Numbered from the stretch's first letter, positions 46,192-56,142 are shown. The stretch: 64,000 bases of DNA from Palleronia salina (GCF_900141995.1 NZ_FQZA01000008.1:93935-157934), one strand, 5' to 3'. Numbers and translations are program-made. The notes: generated by a model not told the origin, from the letters alone.

Positions 46192-47205
46192 TCAGTCGTA
46201 TCGCAGCTCGGTCGCCTTGCCGCGAAAGATCACGTAGGCCAGCACCGAGTAGGCGATGATCGTCGGCACGACGAAACAGGCGCCCACCAGGATGATCATG
46301 AGGCTTTCGGGCGCGGCGGCGGCCTCGTAGATCGTCAGCCGCTCGGGCACGACATAGGGATAGAAGCTGTAGGCCAACCCCAGGTAGGCCAGCGCGAAGA
46401 CCGCGCTGGACGTCGCGAAGGGCAACCAGTCCAGCCGGTCTTCCGCGAAGGGCATGCGCCGCAGCATCACCCACAGCCCGGCGATCAACGCGGCCGACAG
46501 AACGGGCAGGGGGGCCAGCCACAGGATCTCGGGGAAGGCGAACCATTTGCCGAAGATCCGGTCGCTGACCAGCGGCGTGGCCAGAGACACCGCCCCCACG
46601 CCGGCCACGATCCCCCACAGGCTGCGCCGGGCCCAGCCAAGCGCCTTTCCCTGCAAACTGCCTTCCGTCTTGTGGATCAGCCAGGTCGCACCGATGAAGC
46701 CGTAGCCGACCGCCAGCACAACCGAGGTCAGCAGGGCGAAGAGATAGGTCTCGGCCGTCTTCTCCAGCCCCATGATGTAAAGCCCCAGCATGAAGCCTTG
46801 CGCCAGGGCCGTGACCAGCGAGCCTGCGAAGAACAGCCGGTTCCACAGCGCCTTGTGCTGCGCGCGCGCCTTGGCGCGGAACTCGAACGCCACGCCGCGC
46901 AGGATCAGCCCCACCAGCATCACGAAGACGGGCAGGTAGAGCGTGGACAGGATCATCCCGTGGGCCGTCGGGAAGGCGACCAGCAACAGGCCCACCGCCA
47001 GGACCAGCCAGGTCTCATTGGCATCCCAGAACGGCCCGATCGAGCCGATCATGCGGTCCTGCTCGGCGCGGTCGGCCAGCGGGAACAGGATGCCGACGCC
47101 CAGGTCGAAGCCGTCGAGCACGACGTAAACGAGTATCGACAGGCCCATGAGCGAGGCAAAGGCCCAGGGCAGCCAGTCGGCGGGGTTTGAGAAGTCAGGC
47201 AGCAT
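46192..47205 (-). CDS. cydB: Cytochrome bd-type quinol oxidase subunit II
   Basis: A 337-residue membrane protein with about eight helices. GLSILVYVVLDGFDLGVGIL and GPFWDANETWLVLAVGLLLVAFP are typical of CydB/CioB. It completes the bd oxidase that reduces oxygen with quinol at the inner membrane without pumping protons. It lies 4 bp behind cydA. The group likely belongs to the cyanide-insensitive (Cio) type, judged from the short subunit I. Confidence 0.94.
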   Translation of the reverse strand: MLPDFSNPADWLPWAFASLMGLSILVYVVLDGFDLGVGILFPLADRAEQDRMIGSIGPFWDANETWLVLAVGLLLVAFPTAHGMILSTLYLPVFVMLVGLILRGVAFEFRAKARAQHKALWNRLFFAGSLVTALAQGFMLGLYIMGLEKTAETYLFALLTSVVLAVGYGFIGATWLIHKTEGSLQGKALGWARRSLWGIVAGVGAVSLATPLVSDRIFGKWFAFPEILWLAPLPVLSAALIAGLWVMLRRMPFAEDRLDWLPFATSSAVFALAYLGLAYSFYPYVVPERLTIYEAAAAPESLMIILVGACFVVPTIIAYSVLAYVIFRGKATELRYD

Positions 47206-47209
47206 CGGT

Positions 47210-48646
47210 TCACTCCGCGGGGGTCACGGCGGCGACATGCGCCTTGCCGGAATGGTCCATCTCGATGGCGCGCCCGTCCTCCCCGCGCGCGGCCTTGCGC
47301 GCGAGGTAGGCGATCACGCCGATATAGGCGATCAACAGGGCCGCGTAGATCGCGAGGTAGGTGAGCAGCGTGCCCAGAACCATCGGCGCGGGCACGTCGG
47401 CTACCGCCATGTCGGTGGTCATCACGCCCTGCACCAGCCACGGCTGGCGGCCGATCTCGGTCGTGTACCAGCCGGCAAGCGTGGCCACCCAGCCCGAGAA
47501 CGCCATGGGCACCAGCGCCCAGAGCAGGGGTTTCGGCAGCCCCTCGACCGCCAGCCAGTGACCCTGGGTCCGCCCCTCGTGCCGGTCGCGGCGGCGCCAC
47601 ATGAAGAAGGCGGCCGCCCAGCTGAGCGCGAGCATCGCCAGGCCCGTGCCCACCATCACGCGGAAGGACCAGAAGACAGGGGCCACCGGCGGGTGTTGCG
47701 GTGTGCCGTCCTCGGCTACGAAGTCGTTCAGGCCGGTCAGCTTGCCGTCCCAGTCGTGCGTCAGGATGAAGGAGGCGAGTCCCGGCACCTCGATGGCGTG
47801 GCGGTTCAGCCGCGCCTCTTCGTCCGGCAGGCCGAACAGCACCAGCGGTGCGCCCTCTTGCGTCTCCCACAGGCCCTCCATCGCGGCGACCTTGGCGGGC
47901 TGGTATTCTTTCGTGTTGAGACCGTGCAGGTCGCCCATGAAGATCTGCACCGGGATCAGCAGCGCGCCGACCATGACGCCGGTCTTCAGCATCGACCGAA
48001 CCTCGCGCGAGCGGTCGCCGAGCAGCCAGCGGAAGGCCGACACGCCTGCCACGAGGAAGCCGACGGTCAGGAACGACGCCAGCATCATGTGGGCGAAACG
48101 GTAGGGCATGGAGGGGTTGAAGATGATCTCCAGCCAGTTGGTCGCATGGGCGACGCCGTCGACCATCTCGAACCCCTGGGGCGTGTGCATCCAGCTGTTC
48201 AGCACGATGATCCAGAAGGTCGAAAGCGTGGTCCCGAAGGCCACCAGCGCGGTCGCGGTGATGTGCAGCCAGCCGGGCACGCGCGAGAAGCCGAACAGCA
48301 TGATGCCGACGAAGGCCGCCTCGAGGAAGAAGGCGGTCAGCACCTCGTAGGCCAGCAGCGGGCCCGCGATGTTGCCGACGGTTTCCATGAAGCCGGGCCA
48401 GTTGGTGCCGAACTGGAAGGACATGGTGATGCCCGAGACCACGCCCATGGCGAAGCTGAGGGCGAAGATCTTCACCCAGAAGCGATAGGAGGCCATCCAT
48501 TTTTCGTCGCCCGTCCAGGCGAAACGCAGGCGGAAGAACAGCAGGACCCACCCGAGCGCGATGGTGATGGTCGGGAACAGGATGTGGAACGAGATATTGG
48601 CCGCGAACTGGATGCGGCTGAGAATGAGGGTGTCGAGCGTTTCCAT
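47210..48646 (-). CDS. cydA: Cytochrome bd-type quinol oxidase subunit I
   Basis: A 478-residue CydA with heme-ligand helices (ANISFHILFPTITIALGW, FGTNWPGFMETVGNIAG, NSWMHTPQGFEMVDG). The quinol-site block TEIGRQPWLVQGVM is present. The Q-loop is short compared with E. coli CydA (522 residues), as in Cio-type oxidases. It gives respiration at low oxygen or under heme-copper oxidase inhibition. It follows the GbsR-like gene by 20 bp, so the three genes form one operon. Confidence 0.94.
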   Translation of the reverse strand: METLDTLILSRIQFAANISFHILFPTITIALGWVLLFFRLRFAWTGDEKWMASYRFWVKIFALSFAMGVVSGITMSFQFGTNWPGFMETVGNIAGPLLAYEVLTAFFLEAAFVGIMLFGFSRVPGWLHITATALVAFGTTLSTFWIIVLNSWMHTPQGFEMVDGVAHATNWLEIIFNPSMPYRFAHMMLASFLTVGFLVAGVSAFRWLLGDRSREVRSMLKTGVMVGALLIPVQIFMGDLHGLNTKEYQPAKVAAMEGLWETQEGAPLVLFGLPDEEARLNRHAIEVPGLASFILTHDWDGKLTGLNDFVAEDGTPQHPPVAPVFWSFRVMVGTGLAMLALSWAAAFFMWRRRDRHEGRTQGHWLAVEGLPKPLLWALVPMAFSGWVATLAGWYTTEIGRQPWLVQGVMTTDMAVADVPAPMVLGTLLTYLAIYAALLIAYIGVIAYLARKAARGEDGRAIEMDHSGKAHVAAVTPAE

Positions 48647-48666
48647 GGTGGTGTCGTGTGTCTGGG

Positions 48667-49212
48667 TTAGCTTCTGGTGGACGGCAGGTAGCCGCCGGCT
48701 TTGTCGATCAGGCCCGCGAGACGGCTGCCGTAGGTCATGAGGCGGACCAGCTTCTCGGTCTCGAGCCGGGCCATGTCGTCGTAGAAGTCGGTCATCATCT
48801 CGATCATCTCGCGCAGCTCGGCGATGCGGGCCTCGGCATAGTCATCCCCGCCGGGGCCCTGCATCTCGAGCTCGCGGAGCTTCGACAGCGTCGGGTCGAT
48901 CTCGCGTTTCTTGCGCTCCTCGATAAGGGTGCGGACGATGAGCCACAGGTCGTCGGGGGTCGTGAAATGCTCCTTCCGGTCGCCGGGAAGATGCTTGCGC
49001 AGGACGAGGCCCCAGGACTGCAATTCCTTCAGCCCCATCGAGGTGTTGGACCGGCTGATGCTCAGTGCCTCGGTGATCTGGTCGGCGTTCAGCGGTGCCG
49101 AGGACAGGAAGAGCAGGGCATAGATCTGGCCGACCGTACGGTTGATCCCCCAGCGGCTTCCCATCTCGCCGAAATGCAGGACGAACTCCTGGTGCAGGGG
49201 CGTCATCTTCAT
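48667..49212 (-). CDS. GbsR/MarR-family transcriptional regulator
   Basis: A 181-residue winged-helix regulator. The block GINRTVGQIYALLFLSSAPL, then ADQITEALSISRSNTSMGLK (recognition helix) and GLVLRKHLPGDRKEHF (wing), is the GbsR-type pattern. The rest is a helical dimerisation region (TDFYDDMARLETEKLVRLM). It is transcribed with cydA-cydB. A perfect palindrome between its promoter and its start suggests that it represses its own operon. The ligand is unknown. AGAAGGAT precedes ATG 49212. Confidence 0.88.
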   Translation of the reverse strand: MKMTPLHQEFVLHFGEMGSRWGINRTVGQIYALLFLSSAPLNADQITEALSISRSNTSMGLKELQSWGLVLRKHLPGDRKEHFTTPDDLWLIVRTLIEERKKREIDPTLSKLRELEMQGPGGDDYAEARIAELREMIEMMTDFYDDMARLETEKLVRLMTYGSRLAGLIDKAGGYLPSTRS

Positions 49213-49237
49213 CGGGTACGATCCTTCTCTCCTGAAA

Positions 49238-49255
49238 TTTCAGAAATTTCTGAAA
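49238..49255. promoter_or_regulatory. Perfect 18-bp palindrome, probable operator of the gbsR-cydAB operon
   Basis: TTTCAGAAATTTCTGAAA is a perfect 18-bp palindrome. It overlaps a second perfect palindrome, CTGAAATTTCAG (49232-49243). It lies 5-22 bases downstream of the predicted transcription start (about 49260) and 26 bp before the regulator's ATG, the position expected for a repressor site. Confidence 0.7.
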
Positions 49256-49266
49256 GTCGTGGTCCT

Positions 49267-49295
49267 GATCTAGGGACGATACCGTGAGGTCTCAA
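49267..49295 (-). promoter_or_regulatory. Promoter of the gbsR-cydAB operon
   Basis: Minus strand: TTGAGA (49290-49295), 17-bp spacer, TAGATC (49267-49272). The position relative to the palindromic operator and the ATG is consistent. No FNR box (TTGAT-N4-ATCAA) is seen. Confidence 0.5.
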
Positions 49296-49569
49296 TCCAC
49301 GGATGGGGAGAATTCGCAGTGAGATACGTTTTGTCGCAGGTCGGGCCGAAAGCCGTGCGCGCTTGCCTGTGAAATGTTTGCGCATCAGTGGCTTGAGAAA
49401 GGTTCTTGCAGCTCCACCGCACCGTTCAGGGACCAGCGGCTGCCGCGACGTCGGCCATGAGTATGCTGCATAGCGGCAATTCCGATGCCGTGATTGTGCA
49501 GGCGCAGCATCGGCATAGGTTGGTGGTCAACGCCAAGCGGCGAAGAGACACCAAGGAAAGAGGCCTGAC
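49296..49569. other. Intergenic region between the cyd operon promoter and the DUF1127 gene
   Basis: With the operator and promoter listed separately, the 357-bp gap 49213-49569 holds the start regions of two divergent genes. No reading frame here looks coding and I could not place a convincing promoter for the DUF1127 gene. AAAGAGG serves as its ribosome site. Confidence 0.5.
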
Positions 49570-49791
49570 ATGGCACACGCATCCACCGATTTCATCCAGC
49601 GCGGCCGCACCGGTCTGCGCGCCCAGTTCGACAGCCTGCGCGCGGCCTACGAACGCCACGCCCGGACCCGCACGGCCTATCGCAAGATGGTCGACGAGCT
49701 GCACGCCTACAGCGACCGGGACCTGGCCGAACTGGGGTATCACCGCAGCGAGATCGGCCGCATCGCGCGCGAAGCGTCGCGCAACGCCTGA
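49570..49791 (+). CDS. DUF1127 small protein
   Basis: A 73-residue basic protein. The C-terminal half has the DUF1127 signature: YRKMVDELHAYSDRDLAELG followed by YHRSEIGRIAREA. Short DUF1127 proteins in alphaproteobacteria act in RNA turnover and phosphate or stress responses (for example CcaF1 of Rhodobacter). The N-terminal half is a charged helix. A long hairpin lies about 100 bp downstream. I see no CcsR-type CCTCCTCCC motif nearby. Confidence 0.82.
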   Translation: MAHASTDFIQRGRTGLRAQFDSLRAAYERHARTRTAYRKMVDELHAYSDRDLAELGYHRSEIGRIAREASRNA

Positions 49792-50199
49792 GCGCGCCCG
49801 GACCGACCTGACCCCGTCGCGCGCGCCGTCGAAATAGGGATAAAGTTCCCCACGCGGGATCTTGCGCGGCGCCGGTTTCGGGACAATATCGGCGCGGCCA
49901 CCCGGACCCCGATGCGCGAGTCGCATCGCCGGGCCGGGTCGGACGCGCCCGGCGATTCCGGGCCTGGAGTCCCGACAAGTGAAACAGCCTTCGCGGTGTT
50001 TCGCAGCCTACCTTCGGTTCCCGCCAATTCGGCCGGGCCGGATACCTTTCAGCGAAAAGCGTGAAACCGATCCAGCGCGATGCGATCCCCGTGGTTCGTC
50101 GCGCCGGCAAGGCTGTGCGCGTGTCGCGCCCCGATATCCCCACATACTGATCCCGACGCACGGCCAAGCTGCCGCGCGTCCCCTTGCGAGGACACGTCC
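49792..50199. other. 408-bp gap with no recognised gene
   Basis: The stretch between the DUF1127 gene and the small membrane-protein gene. Frames on either strand look like out-of-frame GC-rich translation (Arg/Ala/Pro strings). The only structure found is the long inverted repeat at 49891-49949. It could hold a small RNA. Confidence 0.5.
49891..49949. repeat. Long imperfect inverted repeat (hairpin)
   Basis: CGATGCG (49910-49916) pairs with CGCATCG (49922-49928) around CGAGT. Outside that, CCC/GGG and then ACCCGG/CCGGGT-type pairing continue outward, and GGCGCG at the left edge meets CGCGCC at the right edge. In total roughly 20-25 pairs with a few bulges. No T run follows, so it is not a classical terminator. 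Confidence 0.5.
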
Positions 50200-50541
50200 G
50201 TGATCCACATGACCGCGTTGTTTTCGAGCGTCGCGGCGCTCGTGCTGGCCTTTGCCATCTATGCCAGGACCCATCCGCTTCGCCACTCCGGCTGGCTGCG
50301 GGGCGAGATCCTGTTCTCGATCCTGCTCGCGATGCTGGTGGGGCTGTTCCCCATGGCGCTGATCACGCCGCTCATCGGCGTGTGGGAGATCGTCACCGGC
50401 GTGATCTCGGCGGCGTCGACGATCTCGGTCGCGGCGGATCTCGTGGCGCTGGTCTGCGCTTTTGCCGCCGTGCTGGTGTTCCGCGCGGCGGTGCGGGACG
50501 CGTTCCGCCAGGGCGTGCAACCAACGGTGCTGCAGCGCTGA
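50200..50541 (+). CDS. Small membrane protein (113 aa)
   Basis: A 113-residue protein with about three hydrophobic helices (TALFSSVAALVLAFAIYA, ILFSILLAMLVGLFPMALI and ISVAADLVALVCAFAAVLVF) and a short charged C-terminus. The start is GTG at 50200, with GCGAGGA eight bases before it; ATG at 50209 is an alternative. No family is recognised. It is convergent with the next gene. Confidence 0.65.
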   Translation: MIHMTALFSSVAALVLAFAIYARTHPLRHSGWLRGEILFSILLAMLVGLFPMALITPLIGVWEIVTGVISAASTISVAADLVALVCAFAAVLVFRAAVRDAFRQGVQPTVLQR

Positions 50542-50587
50542 TCGGCTAAGCCCGCGCGGACTGCCGGGCCGGATCAGGGCAGGGGCG

Positions 50588-51028
50588 TCAGCCCTGTGCC
50601 CCGCCCTGGCCCGCCAGCGCGCGCAGCTGCGGCACGACGGGCGACAGGTCATAGCCGGCCTCGCCCGCCCGGGCGACGATATCCTCGACCGGCATCACGG
50701 GCGCGGCTCCGAAGGCCCAGACGAAGGTCGACCGCGTGCCCGACCGGCAATAGGCCAGCGTCGGGCCGTCGGCCTTGGCCAGCGCCTCGGCCTGCGCGGT
50801 GATCTGCGCGGGGCCCATGCCGCCGTTCGACACCGGGTTCAGCACGAAGTCGAGTCCCGCCGCACGCGCGGCTTCGGCCATGGCGTCGCTTGCGTGATCG
50901 GGCCCGACCTCGTCATCGGGGCGGTTGCAGATCACGGTGGTGAAGCCTTGCTCGGCCAGCGCCGCCATGTCCTGCGGGTCGAGCTGCGGCGCTACGGCAT
51001 AGCGGTCGGTGAGGCGGCGAATGTCCAT
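50588..51028 (-). CDS. TIGR01244-type sulfurtransferase/phosphatase-like protein
   Basis: A 146-residue protein of the Blh/TIGR01244 family. It has a phosphatase/rhodanese-like active-site loop AYCRSGTRS with nucleophile Cys94 and Arg99. VAPQLDPQDMAALAEQGFTT and VICNRPDDE at the front match the family. Family members occur beside beta-lactamase-like persulfide dioxygenases and act in sulfide signalling, but no such partner is here. Its role may be hydrolysis of a phospho or persulfide group. Confidence 0.82.
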   Translation of the reverse strand: MDIRRLTDRYAVAPQLDPQDMAALAEQGFTTVICNRPDDEVGPDHASDAMAEAARAAGLDFVLNPVSNGGMGPAQITAQAEALAKADGPTLAYCRSGTRSTFVWAFGAAPVMPVEDIVARAGEAGYDLSPVVPQLRALAGQGGAQG

Positions 51029-51107
51029 GGCGGGCCTTTCAGGTTCTCGGATCTGGTTCGCGCGCGACCCTAGCGCCCCGCCACGGCCGGGCCAAGGGGC
51101 GTGCCGA

Positions 51108-52346
<1,239 letters not shown>

Positions 52347-52456
52347 ATCGTCCCCTCGAAGCGTTTGGTGGCGCAGGATGGCATCGCCCTTGGCAAAGTC
52401 AATCGCACCGGTTGCAAAACCGTTGCGCCCCCCAGCATGGCCAATAAGGTGCCCCC

Positions 52457-53497
52457 ATGATCAAGGGGTTGGACATCACGCAGGCGGATCTGGACGCCTG
52501 GCTCTCGGACCACGTGCCGGGCTTCGCGCGGCTGCGGGGCGTCGTGAAATTCGGCGATGGCCAGTCGAACCCGACCTTTCGGCTGGACGCCGACAGCGGC
52601 ACATACGTTCTGCGCGTCAAGCCACCGGGAAAGCTTCTGAAATCGGCGCACGCGGTGGACCGGGAATATCGTGTCATGGCGGCGCTGGGCGGTACGGACG
52701 TGCCGGTGCCCGCCATGCTGGCGCTGGCCCCAGACGACGCGTCGCCCATCGGGCGGGCCTTCTTCGTGATGGAATACCTGGACGGGCGCATCTTCTGGGA
52801 TCCGGGCCTGCCCGAGCTCGACCGCGACGCGCGGGCGGCGATCTACGACGGCATGAACAAAACCCTGGCCGCGCTGCACGATGTGGACGTCGCGGCGGCG
52901 GGGCTGTCGGATTTCGGCAAACCAGGCGACTATTTCGCGCGGCAGGTCGATCGGTGGTCGCGGCAGTATCGCGACAGCGTCGATCAGCCCTCGGACGACA
53001 TGGCGCATCTCATGGCCTGGCTCGAGCGGAACAGGCCCGCCGATGACGGGGCGGTGGCACTGGTCCACGGTGATTACCGGATGGACAACATGATGTTCGC
53101 GCCGCGATCCCCTGATGTTGTTGCACTTCTAGATTGGGAGCTGTCGACCCTGGGCCATCCTCTGGCCGACCTGGCCTACCAGTGCATGCAGTGGCGGTTG
53201 CCCCATGACGCGGGGATGCGGGGGCTCGGTGGTCTGGACCGTGCGGCGCTGGGACTTCCGTCCGAGGCCGATTACGTCGCCGCCTATTGCGACCGCCGGG
53301 GCATCGGACCCATCGACAACTGGTCCTTCTACCTGGCGTTTTCCTTCTTCCGCCTGGCCGCGATCCTGCAGGGTGTCTTCGCGCGGGCCGAGGCGGGCAA
53401 CGCGTCGAACCCCGAAAAGGCCCGCGCCTATGGCCGTGCGATCCCGCTTCTGGCCGGCATGGCGGTGGACCTGACGCGCGACGAGGGCGCGGCATGA
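52457..53497 (+). CDS. APH-like phosphotransferase (ACAD10/11 kinase-type, LvaA-like)
   Basis: A 346-residue aminoglycoside-phosphotransferase-fold kinase. VKFGDGQSNPTFRL opens the ATP lobe. Catalytic motif VHGDYRMDNMMF gives His204, Asp206 and Asn211, and LLDWELSTLGHPLADLAY gives metal Asp226. This matches the kinase part of ACAD10/11 and LvaA, which phosphorylate 4-hydroxyacyl-CoAs. It is divergent from the ACAD gene across 110 bp and overlaps the next gene by 4 bp (ATGA). Confidence 0.87.
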   Translation: MIKGLDITQADLDAWLSDHVPGFARLRGVVKFGDGQSNPTFRLDADSGTYVLRVKPPGKLLKSAHAVDREYRVMAALGGTDVPVPAMLALAPDDASPIGRAFFVMEYLDGRIFWDPGLPELDRDARAAIYDGMNKTLAALHDVDVAAAGLSDFGKPGDYFARQVDRWSRQYRDSVDQPSDDMAHLMAWLERNRPADDGAVALVHGDYRMDNMMFAPRSPDVVALLDWELSTLGHPLADLAYQCMQWRLPHDAGMRGLGGLDRAALGLPSEADYVAAYCDRRGIGPIDNWSFYLAFSFFRLAAILQGVFARAEAGNASNPEKARAYGRAIPLLAGMAVDLTRDEGAA

Positions 53498-55398
53498 GTA
53501 TCCGTATGGACCAAGACGTGGCCATCATCACGCTGCCGGCCTGGCTGGACGCGCCCGGCCTGTCGGCGCTGAGCCTCGAGCTGGACCAGGCGCTGGGCGA
53601 TGCGGCCGTGCGCGGTGTCGTGCTCGAAGCCGCGCGGCCCGGGGTGTTCTGCCGGGGCCTGCCGCTGGACCGGCTTGACGACCCCGCGCCCTGTCGTCTG
53701 GCGGAACGGATTCGCGGGGCCGACAAGCCTGTGATCGCGGCGCTGTCCGGGCTCGCCTCGGCGCAAGGGGCCGAGCTGGCCCTGGCGGCCGGTCTGCGCG
53801 TGGCCCATCCGGGCGCGGTCCTGCGGCTGAACGACGTGGCGCTGGGCCTGCCCCCGGCCGCGCTGGCCACGGCGACGCTGCCCGCGCTGGTGGGGGGCCG
53901 GGCGAGCCTTTCCATGCTGCTGGGGGGCCGCGCCGTGCCGCTGGGCAAGGCGCCTGCCGGCCTTGTGGACCTGGTGGATCCCGACCCGTTGAGCGCGGCG
54001 GTCGCGCTGGCTCGCGAGGGCACGCCGCCGCCGGAACGTGACGGCCTGTCCGATCCGGGCGCGCTGTTCGATGCCACCGCCGCCGCCCGCGCCGGTGCCG
54101 GGTCAGACGAGCTTGCGCTGCGGATCATCGACTGTGTCGAGGCGACGCTGACCGTGCCCCGCTCGGCCGCGGCCGAGATGGCCGAAACCGCCCGGTCCGA
54201 GGCACTGGACGATGGCCGTGCGCGGGCCCTGATCCACCTGGCACAGGCCGAGCAGGAGATGGACCTCACCCCCCCGGCCACGCGGCTGCCGGGCCGGATC
54301 GCCATCGTCGGCGGCACCAATGTCGCGGGCGTCATGGCCGTGGCCGCGTTGCGCCGCGGCGCGCAGGTGGACCTGGTGGGGCTGGACGATGACGGTCTGG
54401 CGCGCGCGGCGGAAACCGTGCTGGGCCGGATCGATACGCTTGCTGCCGAGGGGCGGCTGTCGGAGACGGGCCGCGACGCGATGCTGGCGCGCTTTGCCCC
54501 GGGCACCGAGATCGAGGTTCTGGGCGAGGTGGACATGGTCGTCGAGGCCGCGACCTCGGCCGCCGAGCTTCGGGCGGACCTGGCACAGGCGATGGCGGTC
54601 CTGACGCGGCCCGGCGTGCCGATCGTCCTGGGCGGCAGCGACACCGACCCGGTTTCACTGGTGGGAACCGGCCGGGCCGCGGACGCCGTCGGCCTTCACC
54701 TGCCGCGTCAGTCCACCGCGCTGGCCGAAATCGCCGTGGCCAGGGACACGTCCGATGCCGCTCGCGATGCGACGGCAGCGCTGGTCCGGGCCCTGGCGCG
54801 GCGTCCGCTGGTCGTGCGCCCCACGCCGGGCCGCGTCCTCGCCCGGCTGGAGGAAGCGGGCCTGGCGGCCTGCGAGACGCTTGTGGTCCGCGGGGCCGGC
54901 GTGCCCGCGTTGGAGCAGGCGTTGACGGATCTGGGTCTGTCCGAGACCCCGCTGGCGCGTGCCGCCGCGCGGGGCTTGGCCCGGGTTCAGGCCGAGCGGG
55001 CGGCGCGGAACAGGGGCACCGGGGGCGCCATCGACATCCTGCTGCGCGCCGGGGGCGACGGGCTGGAGGATCTCGACAGCGTCGCGGCCGAGATGCGCAG
55101 CGCGCGGGGCGATACCGATGCCGCCATGGCGCCGGCCGCCATCCGCACCGCGTGGATCGCCCTCGTCGTGGCCGAGGCGGTCGAGATCCTCGCGGCGGGC
55201 GGCGTGCGGCGCACGGGTGATTTGGACGTGGCGAGCCTGCCCGCGTTGGGCCTGCCGCGCGACAGCGGCGGCATCCTGCATCTGGCCGACCGGACGGGCC
55301 TGCTCAGGATCGCCACCGCGCTGCGCGATATGGGCGAGACGCCGCACAAGCTGATCGATGTGCTGATCCGCAACGGCAAGGGCTTCGCGTCGATCTGA
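53494..55398 (+). CDS. FadJ/FadB-like crotonase-3-hydroxyacyl-CoA dehydrogenase, degenerate motifs
   Basis: A 634-residue protein with two regions. Residues 1-200 are a crotonase fold (GLASAQGAELALAAGLRVA, GLVDLVDPDP). The rest resembles 3-hydroxyacyl-CoA dehydrogenase: IAIVGGTNVAGVMAVAALRR in place of GxGxxG, and a GLHLPRQSTALAEI segment in place of H-FNP--M-L-E. The usual GN motif after it is missing, and the crotonase PE pair reads ND. It is coupled to the kinase gene. It may keep only some activities or be a non-catalytic subunit. It is shorter than FadJ. Confidence 0.75.
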   Translation: MSIRMDQDVAIITLPAWLDAPGLSALSLELDQALGDAAVRGVVLEAARPGVFCRGLPLDRLDDPAPCRLAERIRGADKPVIAALSGLASAQGAELALAAGLRVAHPGAVLRLNDVALGLPPAALATATLPALVGGRASLSMLLGGRAVPLGKAPAGLVDLVDPDPLSAAVALAREGTPPPERDGLSDPGALFDATAAARAGAGSDELALRIIDCVEATLTVPRSAAAEMAETARSEALDDGRARALIHLAQAEQEMDLTPPATRLPGRIAIVGGTNVAGVMAVAALRRGAQVDLVGLDDDGLARAAETVLGRIDTLAAEGRLSETGRDAMLARFAPGTEIEVLGEVDMVVEAATSAAELRADLAQAMAVLTRPGVPIVLGGSDTDPVSLVGTGRAADAVGLHLPRQSTALAEIAVARDTSDAARDATAALVRALARRPLVVRPTPGRVLARLEEAGLAACETLVVRGAGVPALEQALTDLGLSETPLARAAARGLARVQAERAARNRGTGGAIDILLRAGGDGLEDLDSVAAEMRSARGDTDAAMAPAAIRTAWIALVVAEAVEILAAGGVRRTGDLDVASLPALGLPRDSGGILHLADRTGLLRIATALRDMGETPHKLIDVLIRNGKGFASI

Positions 55399-55407
55399 CC
55401 GGGCGGG

Positions 55408-55623
55408 TCAGCCCAGGAAGAGCCCCGCGACCACCAGCCCCAGCCCGATCATCGACAGCATCAGCGATCCGAGGTTCCACGCGACCAGCCGTTGCAACCG
55501 GGCGCGCAGGGCGTCGTCGGACAGGCCCGCACGGCGCGCCCGGAGCGCGGAGACGATGCAATAGACCAGCCCGAGAAGCCCAAGGAGCGCGACGGCCGCG
55601 CCGCCCAAAACCAGTGATTGCAT
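55408..55623 (-). CDS. Small membrane protein (71 aa)
   Basis: A 71-residue protein with two hydrophobic helices (LVLGGAAVALLGLLGLVYCIV and LMLSMIGLGLVVAGLFLG). They are joined by an Arg-rich cytoplasmic loop (ALRARRAGLSDDALRARLQR). No family is assigned. It is convergent with the FadJ-like gene, with a 9-bp gap. Confidence 0.62.
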   Translation of the reverse strand: MQSLVLGGAAVALLGLLGLVYCIVSALRARRAGLSDDALRARLQRLVAWNLGSLMLSMIGLGLVVAGLFLG

Positions 55624-55774
55624 CCGAAGGCTCCCCTGTTGCCGTCCCGCCGGGCGGGCGTCGGACGGCTAGGCCATTGGCCGCCGCATCGCAAGCCCCG
55701 GGCGGTCTTGCCCATGCCCGGGCGGGGCGCTATCCCGAGCCTTCAAATCGCGCGCATCCCGAAGGAGCCCCGCC

Positions 55775-56044
55775 ATGACCGACACCGCCGACAGCGTCCT
55801 CGACTCCAACTACCGCGTCACCGCAGACGAGCTGCGCCAGTTCATCGAGCGGTTCGAACGGCTGGAGCAGGAAAAAAAGGACATCGCCGAGGCGCAGAAG
55901 GAAGTGATGGCCGAGGCCAAGGCGCGCGGCTACGACACCAAGGTCATGCGCAAGGTCATCGCGCTGCGCAAGCGCGACAAGGACGACATCGCCGAGGAAG
56001 AGGCGGTGCTGGAAATGTACAAGGAAGCGCTGGGCATGAGCTGA
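55775..56044 (+). CDS. gapR: GapR-family nucleoid-associated protein (DUF2312)
   Basis: An 89-residue DUF2312/UPF0335 protein. Conserved blocks are YRVTADELRQFIERFERLEQ, KKDIAEAQKEVMAEAKARGYD and LRKRDKDDIAEEEAVLEMYK. Caulobacter GapR is a DNA-overtwisting clamp that binds AT-rich, positively supercoiled DNA ahead of forks. The same role is likely. It is preceded by GAAGGAG and is monocistronic. Confidence 0.92.
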   Translation: MTDTADSVLDSNYRVTADELRQFIERFERLEQEKKDIAEAQKEVMAEAKARGYDTKVMRKVIALRKRDKDDIAEEEAVLEMYKEALGMS

Positions 56045-56142
56045 GCCGGTCCGCGATCGGCTGGCCGCGCGCCCCGGTCAGAACGACCTGAAGGCGGATG
56101 CGGGACAGGGGCCGATCGACCGGCCCGCCACGGTCGCGCGCC

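Noticed and set aside
49792..50199. A CcsR-type small RNA behind the DUF1127 gene, as in Rhodobacter
   Set aside because: The CCTCCTCCC anti-Shine-Dalgarno-like motif is not found in the gap, so only a generic hairpin is reported.
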